Source: Pararhodospirillum photometricum DSM 122
Lineage (GTDB): Bacteria; Pseudomonadota; Alphaproteobacteria; Rhodospirillales; Rhodospirillaceae
Direction: 5' to 3'
NCBI RefSeq assembly: GCF_000284415.1
Contig: NC_017059.1
Location: forward strand, 2,280,690-2,344,689
Length of the DNA stretch: 64,000 nt
Shown: in pieces, positions 15,979-25,567 of the stretch
Layout of the letters: each line of letters opens with the position of its first letter
How positions within the stretch are numbered: position 1 is the stretch's first letter
Notes under the pieces: generated by a model
The model's database searches: none
What the model was told of the DNA's origin: nothing
What the model saw: the letters and a program-made list of their open reading frames with translations, nothing else
Made by a program: the position numbers and the translations under genes

Positions 15979-16404
15979 TCATGCCGCTGGCGCCCCGACA
16001 TCGCGGATGAAGCGCAGGAAAATGCGCCGCACGGCCTCGCCCTGGGCCTCGACGGCGGCCTCCAGTCCCGGATCGGCCAAAGGCACGGTCTCGGTGTAGG
16101 TGGCACGCACGCGCACGGTGTCGGTGGCCGGCTCGTACAACGAAAGTTCGAGGCTCACGGTGATCCCGGGGGCACTGGGCGAGACGTAATGCTGGAAGCG
16201 CAGCAGCCTCGGGGTCAGCACCAGGGTCTCGGCCGGTGCGCTGGCGGCCTCGCCGACCAAAACCCCGGCAAACGGCCCGACAGCGCGCAGGAAGCCCACG
16301 AGATCGCGGGTCAGACGCGGCGCCAGGGGTTCGTCCCAAAAAGCGTAGGGCGTGGACCACACGCTTTCGCCGCCGGGGGAGGAGAGCAAGGCGGTACCGG
16401 TCAA
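15979..16404 (-). pseudogene. ABC-type transport auxiliary lipoprotein (PqiC/DUF330-like), N-terminus missing
   Basis: The 141 residues from TTG 16404 match the second half of PqiC/YmbA-type lipoproteins. They carry VWSTPYAFWDEPLAPRLTRDL, then RLLRFQHYVSPSAPGITVSLELSLYE and a C-terminal helix. The frame stays open to 16461 but has no other start and then meets TAG. The signal peptide, lipobox and first strands, usually about 60 residues, are absent. No Mla/Pqi permease gene is nearby. It looks like the remnant of a truncated gene on the divergent side of iorA. A short non-lipidated protein is the alternative. Confidence 0.5.
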
Positions 16405-16539
16405 GGCGCCTTCGGCTCCCCCTCCCCGCCGCAGAAGGATTGCGGCCCCAAGGCGATTGAGCTAAGGGATCCTGCCGCCCCAAAACGGTCATGAAGCTTT
16501 GGGGGGCCAAGGGACCCAAGGACCAGGGGAGAGCAGCCA

Positions 16540-18396
16540 ATGAACGCAGTGACCGAGACCGGGGCCAAGCGCCTCCTGTCCGGCAACGAAGCCGTGGCGC
16601 ATGCGGTATGGGAAGCAGGAGCGGCCTTGGCCAGCGCCTATCCCGGCACGCCGTCCACGGAAATCCTGGAAGTCCTGGGCGGCTACCCCGACCTGGAAGC
16701 CCAGTGGGGCGTCAACGAAAAAGTCGCCCTCGAAGTGGCCATCGGCGCCTCGCTGGCCGGGGCGCGGTCGTTCTGCGCCATGAAGCACGTGGGCCTCAAT
16801 GTCGCAGCCGACGCCCTGATGAGCCAGACCCTAGCCGGCGTCAACGGCGGTCTGGTCATCGCCGTCGCCGACGACGTCGGCCTGTCGTCGAGCCAAAACG
16901 AGCAAGACAGCCGCTACTGGGGCCGCTTCGCCCACCTGCCGGTGCTGGAGCCCGCCGACGCCCAGGAAGCCCACGCCTTTACCCTGGCCGCCTTCGTCCT
17001 CTCCGAAGAATACTCCTGCCCGGTGCTGCTGCGCCTGACCACCCGGGTCTGCCACGTCAAGACCCTGGTCACCGTCGGCCCGCGCCGTCCCGCGCCTGAG
17101 CGGCACTTCATCCGGGAGTCCCGGCGCTGGGTCATGCTGCCCGGCAACGCCCGGGCCATGATCCCCGCCCAGTTCAAGCGCGAAGCCGCCCTCGCCGAGT
17201 TCGCCGAAACCACCGACCTGACCCAGGTCTGGGAAGGGAGCGATACCTCCCTGGGCGTGATCACCAGCGGCCCCGCCGCCCTCTCGGCCCGCGAGGCCCT
17301 CCCCGACGTGCCGCTCCTCAAGCTGGGCCTCGGCTACCCCCTGCCCCTGGAGCGCATCCGAGCCTTCGCCGCCGGGGTCGAAAAGGTGCTGGTCATCGAG
17401 GAAACCGAGCCCCTCATCGAGCAGGAACTGCGCGCCGCCGGCCTCAGCGTCCACGGCAAAGACGTGCTGCCCCGCTTCGGCGAACTCTCGGTCACCGTGC
17501 TGCGCGCCGGCGTGCGGACCTTGCGCGGCGAACCCGCCCCAACGCCCCCGGCCGAGACCCAAACCGCCGTCGCCGCCGCCGCCCAGGTCTTCCCCCGCCC
17601 ACCCACCATGTGCCCCGGCTGCCCCCACCTCTCGCCGTTCTACTGCCTATCGCGCCTGCGCAACTCCATCCTCATCAGCGGCGATATCGGCTGCTACACC
17701 CTGGGCGCCGGCCAGCCCTGGGACGCCATGGATACCTGCACCTGCATGGGCGCCTCGCTGACCCTGGCCAACGGTCTCGCCGTCGGCAAAAGCGGCCCCG
17801 ATGCCAACAAAGCCGTGGTCGCCGTCATCGGCGATTCCACCTTCTTGCACATGGGCATGCAAGGCCTGCTCAACCTCGTCTACAACCGCGCCAACGTCAC
17901 CGTGCTCCTCCTCGATAACCGCGCCGTCGGCATGACCGGCGGCCAAGAGCACCCCGGCACCGGCCTCGACCTCTACGGCAAAGACGCGCCCCGCGTAGAC
18001 TTCGCCGCCCTGGTCAAAGCCCTCGGCGTCAAAGAAGAGCGCCTGCACACCGTGGATCCCTACCAGCTCCCCGAGCTGTTCAAGCTGATCCGCAGCGAAA
18101 TCCAGGTGGACGACGTCTCGGTCATCCTCACCAACCAACCCTGCGTCCTCACCCATCGCCACAAGGCCCGCCCCGCCCTCAAAGTCGAAGAAGACCAGTG
18201 CACCGGCTGCGGCAACTGCCTGCACGTCGGCTGCCCAGCCATCCAAGTGGTTCGCCGCGACCAGCGCACCACCGCCAGCGGCGCGGTCAAGGATCTCGCC
18301 TTCGTGCGTATCGACAGCGCGTTCTGTACCGGCTGCGGCGCCTGCCTCGGCCCCTGCGGCGCCAAGTGCATCGTTCCCGTGACGGCGGAGGCCTAA
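16540..18396 (+). CDS. iorA: Indolepyruvate ferredoxin oxidoreductase, alpha subunit
   Basis: A 618-aa thiamine-diphosphate enzyme that oxidatively decarboxylates aryl pyruvates (indolepyruvate, phenylpyruvate) to aryl-acetyl-CoA with ferredoxin as acceptor. It shows AYPGTPSTEILE near the start, the TPP/Mg region GDIGCYTLGAG...GDSTFLHMG, a MCPGCPH motif, and C-terminal clusters CTGCGNCLHVGCPA and CTGCGACLGPCGAKC. The length is full for the family. iorB follows after five bases. The usual context is aromatic amino-acid breakdown or, in phototrophs, reversible carboxylation of aryl-acetyl-CoA. Confidence 0.93.
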   Translation: MNAVTETGAKRLLSGNEAVAHAVWEAGAALASAYPGTPSTEILEVLGGYPDLEAQWGVNEKVALEVAIGASLAGARSFCAMKHVGLNVAADALMSQTLAGVNGGLVIAVADDVGLSSSQNEQDSRYWGRFAHLPVLEPADAQEAHAFTLAAFVLSEEYSCPVLLRLTTRVCHVKTLVTVGPRRPAPERHFIRESRRWVMLPGNARAMIPAQFKREAALAEFAETTDLTQVWEGSDTSLGVITSGPAALSAREALPDVPLLKLGLGYPLPLERIRAFAAGVEKVLVIEETEPLIEQELRAAGLSVHGKDVLPRFGELSVTVLRAGVRTLRGEPAPTPPAETQTAVAAAAQVFPRPPTMCPGCPHLSPFYCLSRLRNSILISGDIGCYTLGAGQPWDAMDTCTCMGASLTLANGLAVGKSGPDANKAVVAVIGDSTFLHMGMQGLLNLVYNRANVTVLLLDNRAVGMTGGQEHPGTGLDLYGKDAPRVDFAALVKALGVKEERLHTVDPYQLPELFKLIRSEIQVDDVSVILTNQPCVLTHRHKARPALKVEEDQCTGCGNCLHVGCPAIQVVRRDQRTTASGAVKDLAFVRIDSAFCTGCGACLGPCGAKCIVPVTAEA

Positions 18397-18401
18397 GAAG
18401 C

Positions 18402-19034
18402 ATGAACACCTGTGTAAGCGTTCCCCCAGCGACCCTGGCCGACACCGTCACCAACGTCATGCTCTGCGGCATCGGCGGCCAAGGCGTCCTCACCGCCGCC
18501 GAAGTTCTGGCCGCCGCCGCCGTCCGCGAAGGCTTCGATGTCAAAAAAACCGAAGTCGCCGGCATGGCCCAGCGCGGCGGCGTCGTCACCTCCCATGTCC
18601 GCATGGGCCCGCGCGTCCTCGCCCCCGCCATCGCCCCCGGCGAAGCCGATATCCTGATCGGCTTCGAGGCCGCCGAGGCCCTGCGCGGCGCCGCCCACCT
18701 GCGCCCCGGCGCCGTCATCGTCGTCAGTGACCTCCAGGTCAAACCCCCAGTCGTCCACCAAGGCCTGTTCGCCTACCCCGACGACCCCATCAGCGCCCTG
18801 CGCGCCCAGGGCTGGACCGTCCGCGCCATCCCGGCCCGCGATATCGCCGAGCGCCTGGGCAGCCTCCGCCTGATGAACACCGTCATGCTCGGCGCCATCG
18901 GCGACCTCCTCCCCGTCCCCGCCACCGTCCTGCGCGCCCAGGTCGTGGACAACTTCCGCAAACGCAAACCCGCCCTCGCCGACCTCAACGGCCAAGCCTT
19001 CGACGAAGGGCGTGCGGCGGCGGAGCGGGGGTAA
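18402..19034 (+). CDS. iorB: Indolepyruvate ferredoxin oxidoreductase, beta subunit
   Basis: A 210-aa gamma-type subunit of the 2-oxoacid:ferredoxin oxidoreductase. It starts with VMLCGIGGQGVLTAAEVL, the nucleotide-loop motif of the family, followed by KKTEVAGMAQRGGVVTSHVR. It forms the complex with IorA, five bases upstream. The ATG at 18402 follows a weak AGAAG; earlier in-frame starts would lie inside iorA. Confidence 0.92.
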   Translation: MNTCVSVPPATLADTVTNVMLCGIGGQGVLTAAEVLAAAAVREGFDVKKTEVAGMAQRGGVVTSHVRMGPRVLAPAIAPGEADILIGFEAAEALRGAAHLRPGAVIVVSDLQVKPPVVHQGLFAYPDDPISALRAQGWTVRAIPARDIAERLGSLRLMNTVMLGAIGDLLPVPATVLRAQVVDNFRKRKPALADLNGQAFDEGRAAAERG

Positions 19035-19156
19035 GGGGAAGGGCAGAGGGGAAGGGGAAGGGAAGGGGAAGAAGGAAAAATTAATGAAAGAAAGCGGAGG
19101 TCTGGAGGCGTCAGCCTCCAGGCGGGTTCGGGCGGCAGCCCGACGCTCCCGAAGCG
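19035..19156. repeat. Purine-rich run plus reverse copy of repeat family B
   Basis: The gap between the convergent iorB and coq7 begins with a GGGGAA-type purine run (19034-19080). It then carries 19089-19121, an exact reverse complement of 1378-1410, followed by a gggcggcagccc-type hairpin. No gene is seen. It probably ends transcription from both sides. Confidence 0.65.
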
Positions 19157-19726
19157 CTACACCCGCTCAGAGAGCCAGATCGCGAGGCGGGTGCCGGATT
19201 TGATGGCGCCGCGCAGGAGGGGATAGGCGGGGGCTTGTTCGGCGCCGTGGGCGAGGGCTGTGGCGCGGTGGTGAGCTTCCTCGGCGCGGAAGGTTTCCAA
19301 GGTATCGCGCAGCGGGGCCTCGTCGTCGTCCAGGCTGTGAACTTGGTCCAGATAGTGGCCGTCGATGACTTCCTCGACGGCGGCGGTGCAGGCCATGGCG
19401 GCGCGATCGCCGAGAAGGGCGGTGCCGGCGCCCAGGGCAAAGCCGGCGACATGCCACAAGGGGGCTAAGAGCGTGGGGCGGGCCCGGCGTTCGACCATGA
19501 GGGTGGTGAAGGTGGCGAGGTGGTGTTCCTCGGCGGCCTGCATTTCGGCAACGACGCGGGCATGGGGCGAGCCGCGCCACGCCAAGACAGCCTGCTGGCC
19601 TTGGTAGATCCGAACGGCTCCGTATTCCCCGGCGTGATCGACTCGCAGCACGCGGTCGATGTGCTGGGCTTGGGAGGGGTCGCCGGGGCGGCGCCGGCGG
19701 GGGTGGGAACGCGAGACGGAAGGCAT
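19157..19726 (-). CDS. coq7: 5-demethoxyubiquinol 6-hydroxylase Coq7
   Basis: A 189-aa di-iron monooxygenase for the penultimate hydroxylation in ubiquinone biosynthesis. Iron ligands of the ferritin-like fold are visible: Glu in RVDHAGEYGAVRIY, ExxH in AAEEHHLATF, Glu in AAVEEVIDGHY, and ExxH in RAEEAHH. The length fits alphaproteobacterial Coq7. It starts at ATG 19726 behind GGAG. The gene lies on the same strand as the DUF2142 gene upstream but 87 bases away, so linkage is uncertain. Confidence 0.92.
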   Translation of the reverse strand: MPSVSRSHPRRRRPGDPSQAQHIDRVLRVDHAGEYGAVRIYQGQQAVLAWRGSPHARVVAEMQAAEEHHLATFTTLMVERRARPTLLAPLWHVAGFALGAGTALLGDRAAMACTAAVEEVIDGHYLDQVHSLDDDEAPLRDTLETFRAEEAHHRATALAHGAEQAPAYPLLRGAIKSGTRLAIWLSERV

Positions 19727-19813
19727 GGGGGGAGGCTCCTTGACGGTCCAACGCTCTGCCCGATATGGGGCGCCACACAGCGCCCCACCAGGACCGGATC
19801 AAGGGAAGAGGCG

Positions 19814-21322
19814 CTAACGGGCGTAAAAGGCCGTGACCACGGCAAGGGGCGCTGCGACCAATCCCAAAACCGCGGCCGCGACCGGTGCCAGGGCGAGGAA
19901 AGGCCACCCCCGACGCCCCTCGCGCAGCGCGGGCAGGAGAAACAGGGTCAGGGGAAGCAGAGGGAGAAGGTATCGGCCCTGTGGCCCCTGAACACTGGGA
20001 TAGTGAAGGTGGGTCCACACAAGATACTGAGAGAGATAGATTCCCTCAATACAGGCAAACAGCACGAGCAAAGCCAGGGCAGCCTCGGCCCACGCGATGC
20101 GCTTTACCGCCTCACGGCAGCTATCCCCCACCATGGCCACGGCCAGGGCGCCATAGCAAAACCCGTAATACCACGTGGGCATGAGGACCTGGAGCCATCC
20201 CAGCACCCCGATCATGGTCAAGGGGATGGTGGCATCTGCCAGCAAGGTTTTCCAGGGAAGGGTGAGGATCAACGCGGGGTGGGCCAGGAGGTAGCGGGCC
20301 TGTTCCTTGGGGTTGGGGCCTGGATAGACGAGATCGGGGCCTCCGGCCGGATTGGGCAGCACCGCCGGCGGGTGGATAATCTGTCCTCCCATCGTTCCCT
20401 GGGCGAGGATGGCCCACCCGATGGCCAAGGCGCACCCGCCGGCGATGACCAGAAGGCGGCGCGTCAGTTCCTGGCGCACGAGGCCCGGCCACGGCAGCAG
20501 CAGGAGAGCGAGGAGGGGAAAGTAGGGGGGCTTGGCCAAGGCCACGGCCAAAAATGCCGCTCCCGCCCCCCACCAGGCCCCCTGGTGCAGGGCTGGGCGG
20601 CTGGGGTCTTGGCGGGTGAGGAGAGCGGCTCCGAGAACACTGGTGGCGATGATCACCCCGTCTTGGTTCAAGGATCCGGCCAGCGACAAGGTCATGGGGA
20701 CGCACAGTGTGCAAAGCAGCACAAGATGCCCCCGCCGGGCCACGGTTAGAGCCGCCGCGCCGAGGGTCACAAACGCCAGCAAGGAGCCCAAGCGTCCGAT
20801 GATGAACACGCCATAAGGGGAATCAACAACTGGCCGGGCCAGCGCCACCAGAGCCGCCGAGGGCAGGTAAAAATGAGGGAGATAGGTGGCAATCGGGCCG
20901 ATTTCGTAAAACTTTTTTTCCCCTGTCCAGGGCGTGAGCGGCAAGGAGAGGAGCTGATTTCGGCTGATGACCTCTCCTCGCAGGATGATAAATCCCATGT
21001 GATAGAGCGCAGGATCACCCTTGATGCCCGATCCGATGAATTCTTGTCCGCTGATGTGAACGGTTGAGGCCCGGTGGCCAAAGACAACGCCGTGCGAGAG
21101 CGCGTGGACCCGCAGGGCATGCGCCGTTTCGTCAGCCACTTGGCCCGGGGGGACGATGTAGGTGTAGAAAAGGCAGGCCGGGACGGCAACTCCTAGAAAA
21201 AGGATGGCGAGAAAAGGGCCTCGACGCCTCTCGAAGCGGTCAGAGAGGCTGATCAGTCGAGTAAAAATATTTTTTAACAAAGCAACGCCCTTCGCTCCCG
21301 AAGCGCTCTCCCTTCCGGGCAT
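19814..21322 (-). CDS. DUF2142-type polytopic membrane protein
   Basis: About 502 aa with roughly ten to twelve membrane helices. After the first helix comes PPGQVADETAHALRVHALSHG, the conserved entry of DUF2142 proteins, with an external loop containing KKFYEIGPIATYLPHFYLPSA. The architecture resembles GT-C glycosyltransferases, so polyprenyl-linked sugar transfer to envelope glycans is possible. The divergent GT2 gene next to it fits that idea. The start is taken at ATG 21322, eight bases after AGAGGA; ATGs at 21448 and others upstream would intrude on the shared AT-rich promoter region. Confidence 0.75.
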   Translation of the reverse strand: MPGRESASGAKGVALLKNIFTRLISLSDRFERRRGPFLAILFLGVAVPACLFYTYIVPPGQVADETAHALRVHALSHGVVFGHRASTVHISGQEFIGSGIKGDPALYHMGFIILRGEVISRNQLLSLPLTPWTGEKKFYEIGPIATYLPHFYLPSAALVALARPVVDSPYGVFIIGRLGSLLAFVTLGAAALTVARRGHLVLLCTLCVPMTLSLAGSLNQDGVIIATSVLGAALLTRQDPSRPALHQGAWWGAGAAFLAVALAKPPYFPLLALLLLPWPGLVRQELTRRLLVIAGGCALAIGWAILAQGTMGGQIIHPPAVLPNPAGGPDLVYPGPNPKEQARYLLAHPALILTLPWKTLLADATIPLTMIGVLGWLQVLMPTWYYGFCYGALAVAMVGDSCREAVKRIAWAEAALALLVLFACIEGIYLSQYLVWTHLHYPSVQGPQGRYLLPLLPLTLFLLPALREGRRGWPFLALAPVAAAVLGLVAAPLAVVTAFYAR

Positions 21323-21504
21323 CTCACAGTTCCTCTTTTTCGGATCATCACGCAGACATAAAGCAAGCATCTCCAGGTCTTTGTCTGAAGTCTGGATTTG
21401 CTTGATTTCGTGTTTTGTCAATGCTATCAAAGACGGCGCCCTGGCCATGATAAGCCCGGCAGGACGAACCTCTTGAAAATGAACGAGGAAGGATAAAACT
21501 CCGC
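21323..21504. promoter_or_regulatory. AT-rich divergent promoter region
   Basis: The 180 bases between the DUF2142 gene and the GT2 gene are visibly richer in A/T than their surroundings. They probably hold promoters for both directions. I see no clear operator. Confidence 0.35.
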
Positions 21505-22293
21505 ATGGTCGAAGGCAAGCGCGTTGCCGTCGTTCTCCCGGCATACAACGCGGCGCGAACCCTGGCGCAAACCGTTCAGGAAATTCCCCGCGACCTCGTC
21601 GATGACATCATCCTGACCGACGACGCCAGTACGGATGATACCCTCGCCGTTGCCAAGGCGCTGGGAATCACCACCGTGCGCCATGACCAAAACCGGGGCT
21701 ATGGCGGCAATCAAAAGACCTGTTATCAGGCGGCCCTTGCGGCGGGAGCCGATGTTGTCGTCATGCTCCACCCTGATTACCAGTACTCCCCACGTCTGAT
21801 CCCGGCGATGGTCGCCATGATCGCGTCCGGGCATTACGATGTGGTGTTGGGGAGCCGGATTCTCGGAACGGGGGCCCTCAAAGGGGGGATGCCCCTTTAC
21901 AAATATATTGCTAACCGCGCATTGACTTTCTTTCAAAATATTATGGTTAAGCAAAAGCTTTCAGAATACCACACGGGCTATCGAGCTTTTAGTCGCAACG
22001 TTCTGGAAGAGTTGCCTCTTCTTCGTTGTTCAGACGATTTTGTCTTCGACAACGAGATGTTGGCTCAGGCGATCTTGCGAGACTACAGAATCGGCGAAAT
22101 TTCCTGTCCGACCCGCTATTTTGCCGAGGCTTCGTCCATCAACTTCCGCCGCAGTGTGGTCTATGGTCTGGGCGTGGTCGCGACCTCGCTGCGGCTGTGG
22201 GCGCACCGCCTCTCCCTGCGCCAGGACCCCCTCTTCGCCCCCGGCGACGAGGGTCGGCTCCCCAGCGCCTCAAAGGCTCCGGTCACCCCATGA
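21505..22293 (+). CDS. Glycosyltransferase family 2 (polyprenyl-phosphate sugar transferase type)
   Basis: A 262-aa GT-A enzyme without membrane anchor. It begins [15 protein letters not shown], has the nucleotide-sugar site [14 protein letters not shown] and [12 protein letters not shown], and a metal-site region [10 protein letters not shown]. This is the layout of DPM1-like transferases that load a sugar on a polyprenyl phosphate. AGGAAGGAT lies upstream of the ATG. Its stop overlaps the ATG of the next gene (ATGA). With the divergent DUF2142 protein it may form a cell-envelope glycan modification unit. The middle (21900-22100) is AT-richer than typical here. Confidence 0.85.
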   Translation: MVEGKRVAVVLPAYNAARTLAQTVQEIPRDLVDDIILTDDASTDDTLAVAKALGITTVRHDQNRGYGGNQKTCYQAALAAGADVVVMLHPDYQYSPRLIPAMVAMIASGHYDVVLGSRILGTGALKGGMPLYKYIANRALTFFQNIMVKQKLSEYHTGYRAFSRNVLEELPLLRCSDDFVFDNEMLAQAILRDYRIGEISCPTRYFAEASSINFRRSVVYGLGVVATSLRLWAHRLSLRQDPLFAPGDEGRLPSASKAPVTP

Positions 22294-22985
22294 TGCAGGC
22301 CTTGCGGATCGCCCTCGCGGCGACGGTCCTTCTGCTCGCCCTCGGCGGTGCGCTCTACCAAGCCGGGGGGGGGCTCGATCCCACGGCTCTCGCCGTGTGG
22401 GCCCAATCCCTCGCACAAACCAGCGGCCATGCCTGGGTGCTGCTCCTGCTCGCCCAGGTTCTGATCGCCGCCGCCGGGATTCTTCCGGCCTCGCTTCTGT
22501 GCTTGTTGTCCGGCACCCTCTTTGGGTTTTGGGCCGGGTTTGGTCTGTCGTCCGTGGGCACCTTCTTGGGGGCATTCCTGAGCTTTGCCCTGACGCGCTC
22601 CTTTTTGCGGCCTGCTCTGGTTGCCCGTCTGGAACGTCTGCGCCGCTTTCGTCGGGTTGATACCGCCTTCGCCGCTGGCGGCTGGCGCCTCGTGTGTTTG
22701 GCCCGCCTCTCCCCGGTCATGCCCTTTGCCCTGACCAGTTTGTCGTTGGGGCTTTCTTCCGTGCGGTTTCGCGAGTATGCCCTGGGCACGCTGGCTTGCC
22801 TGCCCGCCATGGCCGGCTATGTGGCGGCTGGCACCTTGTTGACCGAGGGCCTGGGCGCTTGGCAGGACCAGCAGGAAACCTTGGGATGGCTCAGTGCCGG
22901 GGTTGGCGCCGTGGCCACCGTGGGCCTTGTCGCCTATGGCGGCCACCTTCTGGCGCGGGCCCTGCGCGGGGCCGAAGCCTCTTAA
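22290..22985 (+). CDS. TVP38/TMEM64 (VTT-domain) membrane protein
   Basis: A 231-aa integral membrane protein with five or six helices. The segment [22 protein letters not shown], followed by [14 protein letters not shown] and the re-entrant-type [20 protein letters not shown], carries the pattern of the VTT/DedA-like superfamily. These proteins move or flip phospholipids or polyprenyl lipids. It starts at ATG 22290, overlapping the GT2 stop, so coupled expression with the glycosyltransferase is likely and a lipid-carrier role would make sense. Confidence 0.85.
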   Translation: MMQALRIALAATVLLLALGGALYQAGGGLDPTALAVWAQSLAQTSGHAWVLLLLAQVLIAAAGILPASLLCLLSGTLFGFWAGFGLSSVGTFLGAFLSFALTRSFLRPALVARLERLRRFRRVDTAFAAGGWRLVCLARLSPVMPFALTSLSLGLSSVRFREYALGTLACLPAMAGYVAAGTLLTEGLGAWQDQQETLGWLSAGVGAVATVGLVAYGGHLLARALRGAEAS

Positions 22986-22991
22986 GAGACC

Positions 22992-23030
22992 GAGGGGTCT
23001 GGGGAGGCCGCGCCTCCCCAGCCGTCCTTT
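22992..23030. repeat. Palindromic repeat family A between convergent genes
   Basis: gaggggtctggggagg-ccgcg-cctccccagccgtcc followed by six T. It fills the 46-base space between the VTT gene and convergent dsbB and has the form of an intrinsic terminator for the plus strand. Confidence 0.85.
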
Positions 23031-23031
23031 T

Positions 23032-23550
23032 TTAGGCCGTGCGCCGAGCGACCCCCGCGCTCACCGCCGCCAGAATCAAACACAGCCCAAAATTATACCC
23101 AGCAAAACTGATCCCCCCCAGCGTCCACCCGGGCTCGTCGCAGCGCGGCGTTTCCGGCTTGGCCTGCGCCAAGGCCGCCCGAAGATCGGATAGCGAGGTC
23201 GCCGCCGGCGGTTTGGGGCCCGCCCCACAGGCGGCCGTGCCAGCCCACCAATGCGCCTCGACCCCGACATGGTAGCCCGCCACCACCATGTTCACGCCCA
23301 GAACCACGGCGATCGCGCCCAGCAGGCGCCGCCGCCAGAGGTCCGAAAGCGTGGGCTGGAAGGCGAGGGCGGCCAAAACGGCCACGGCAACCCAGGGGCC
23401 CCGCTGAACCAAACAAAGGATGCACGGCTCAATCCCCAGACCGACCTGGGCATACACGACCCCGAGCAGCACGCCGCCCGCGACCAGAAGCAGCGCAAGA
23501 GCCAGGGCACGGACCCGATCGAACGGGGCCAAGGAGACGCGGGAGGTCAT
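23032..23550 (-). CDS. dsbB: Disulfide bond formation protein B
   Basis: A 172-aa inner-membrane protein with four helices that reoxidises DsbA by passing electrons to quinone. The first periplasmic cysteine pair is in GIEPCILCLVQRGPW. The second pair is formed by the cysteines of TAACGAGP and TPRCDEPGW. The start is ATG 23550, with GGAG ten bases upstream; a TTG lies one codon before it. It follows aat with 15 bases between, so the two may be cotranscribed. Confidence 0.88.
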   Translation of the reverse strand: MTSRVSLAPFDRVRALALALLLVAGGVLLGVVYAQVGLGIEPCILCLVQRGPWVAVAVLAALAFQPTLSDLWRRRLLGAIAVVLGVNMVVAGYHVGVEAHWWAGTAACGAGPKPPAATSLSDLRAALAQAKPETPRCDEPGWTLGGISFAGYNFGLCLILAAVSAGVARRTA

Positions 23551-23565
23551 CAATACATGCTCCGG

Positions 23566-24213
23566 TTAAAAGCCGCAGGGCCGTTCCAAGATCCCCAGGA
23601 CCTCCTCGTCCGGCACCGGAACGTGGAATTCGCCGCGCTGGGCCAAGGCGGCCTCCAGGCGCTGGTGGTAGTCCTGACGGGGGATCTCGACAGCCCCCAG
23701 CGAGCACAGGTGGTCGGTGGTGAACTGGGTATCCAGAAGGTGGAAGCCGCCGCGCTTGAGGCGGGCCACCAGATGGCACAGGGCTACCTTGGACGCATCG
23801 GCCATGCGCGAGAACATGCTCTCGCCAAAAAAGGCCCCGCCCAGGGCCAAGCCATAGAGGCCGCCAACCAGCGAGCCCGACGACCAGCACTCGACGCTGT
23901 GGGCCATCCCTAAGCGGTGAAGGTCGCTGAAAACCCGGGTAATGCGGTCATTGATCCAGGTTTCGCGCCGTACCGGAGTGAGGGAGGCGCAGCCCTTGAG
24001 CACGGCGGAAAAGGCGCTATCGACGGTGACGCTAAAGGCGCCCTTGCGCAGGACCTTGCGCAACGAGCGCGACACCTTGAGCCCGTCGAGGGGCAAGATG
24101 CCGCGTTTTTCGGGGTCAACCCAATACAAGCGGGGATCGTCATGGGCCCGGGCCATGGGGAAAACGCCACTGGCGTAGGCCCGCACAACAACCTCGGGAG
24201 TCAGGGTGAACAT
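23566..24213 (-). CDS. aat: Leucyl/phenylalanyl-tRNA-protein transferase
   Basis: A 215-aa enzyme that adds Leu or Phe to N-terminal Arg/Lys of proteins, marking them for ClpAP degradation. Family landmarks are [54 protein letters not shown] and [17 protein letters not shown]. The length is normal. It lies on the minus strand between bciB and dsbB. Confidence 0.95.
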   Translation of the reverse strand: MFTLTPEVVVRAYASGVFPMARAHDDPRLYWVDPEKRGILPLDGLKVSRSLRKVLRKGAFSVTVDSAFSAVLKGCASLTPVRRETWINDRITRVFSDLHRLGMAHSVECWSSGSLVGGLYGLALGGAFFGESMFSRMADASKVALCHLVARLKRGGFHLLDTQFTTDHLCSLGAVEIPRQDYHQRLEAALAQRGEFHVPVPDEEVLGILERPCGF

Positions 24214-24287
24214 GGCGGAGGTCCTTGCTGGGTGACGGGGCGGTGGTCCTCGGGGAGGAGAGAGAAAAAAGACGGCGACGCCGGGGT

Positions 24288-25481
24288 TCAGGCCCGTTCA
24301 TCCGGTCCCGGGGTCAGGCCATAGGGCGCAACCAGCGTCCACAGGTGGGGAGGGATCATGGCTTTGAGGCGCTTGGGGTAATGCTGGCGCAGGTGGACAA
24401 TCGCCTCCAGGGCCTTCATCTCGACGCGGGTGCGGGCGAATTCCAGACCGCGTGGGCCGGTGCGCGGCATCAACCACGCGACAATGGGCCGGGCCCAATC
24501 GGGCATGGAACGCAGCGGCAGGCCGCCGGCCGCGCGCTCGACGTTGGCCAGGAAGCCCTTGACCGCGCTAAAGCGCTTGCCCGCCGAGGTGGGGGCGGAC
24601 AGCCGGACCTCGTCGCCCAACAGGTCGAGCACCGCTTGGCCCCGGGCGTTGCGCACCAAGACCCACTGTTCGCCCCGGCCGCCCATATAGCCCACCGTCA
24701 GGTCGGCCAAGGCATTGGTGTAGTCCACGCAGGCCCGGCAGGTCAGGGGGAAGAAGTCGGCGGGCAGGGTGGACAACGGCAGCTTGAGGAAGGGGATGTG
24801 GCGGACCCGACCATCGGTGAAGCGCATTTCCACGTGGTAGTTGGCCAGGAACTCCAGATACGTCACCGTCTCGGGGGCCGGGGTCAGGACGCCCAGGAAG
24901 CGGTGGAAATTCTCGGTGGTGGTGTTGTCCGAGCACGGAATGCCGATCACCGTGATCTCGTCGAAGCCCAGGCTCTCTTCCAGTTCCCGCAAGGGGTAGA
25001 TCTGGCAGGGCACGCCGATGACCGCCAGCCGACGGATCCCCCGGGCCCGGGCGGGTTCCAGTTCGGCCAGCAAGGGGGCATAGCCCATGCGCATGCCGCG
25101 ACAGCGCTTCATGTCGGCGGGATCAGTCACCAAGGTGGGCACCGGCCGCCAGCGGTCGGCGGGGTCGGCGGCCATGGCCAGCACGGCCTCCACCTGTCCG
25201 CTCTCCAGAAGGCGCTCGGCCAGACGGGTGGTGATGCCGGTCCACTGGGCACCCTCGCGCGGCTCCTTGAGAGCGGCTTGAACCATGGCCGTATAGGGGC
25301 CGAAAAACAGCTCGTCGGCGCGCTCGGGGTCGCGGGCGCGGCCGTGGATCCGCGCTTCCAGGCGGGCGTAATCGGGGTGGATGAACTGGCACGCCCGGCC
25401 ACAGCGGCGGGGATCGCTGCTGCGCGAGACGCCGCAGTCGGTGCACAAGGCGCGGGCGGGGGCGGTCGTTTCTGCCGTCAT
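24288..25481 (-). CDS. bciB: Divinyl (bacterio)chlorophyllide 8-vinyl reductase, BciB type
   Basis: A 397-aa iron-sulfur flavoprotein of the F420-hydrogenase beta-subunit family. The N-terminus carries CTDCG...RRCGRAC, the first cluster site. Downstream are [45 protein letters not shown] and [22 protein letters not shown], the last two providing more cluster cysteines. These stretches match BciB, the ferredoxin-dependent 8-vinyl reductase, better than FrhB, and no F420 pathway gene is near. This implies bacteriochlorophyll synthesis in the organism. FrhB-family enzymes with other substrates are the alternative. Confidence 0.72.
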   Translation of the reverse strand: MTAETTAPARALCTDCGVSRSSDPRRCGRACQFIHPDYARLEARIHGRARDPERADELFFGPYTAMVQAALKEPREGAQWTGITTRLAERLLESGQVEAVLAMAADPADRWRPVPTLVTDPADMKRCRGMRMGYAPLLAELEPARARGIRRLAVIGVPCQIYPLRELEESLGFDEITVIGIPCSDNTTTENFHRFLGVLTPAPETVTYLEFLANYHVEMRFTDGRVRHIPFLKLPLSTLPADFFPLTCRACVDYTNALADLTVGYMGGRGEQWVLVRNARGQAVLDLLGDEVRLSAPTSAGKRFSAVKGFLANVERAAGGLPLRSMPDWARPIVAWLMPRTGPRGLEFARTRVEMKALEAIVHLRQHYPKRLKAMIPPHLWTLVAPYGLTPGPDERA

Positions 25482-25567
25482 GGAAAGGGTCCCTGGGGTG
25501 GAGCCAGCGGCGCGACCTTAGGGCATGACTGGCTGGGACGCCAGTCCCCTCGGGGGGGGGAAGAAAG

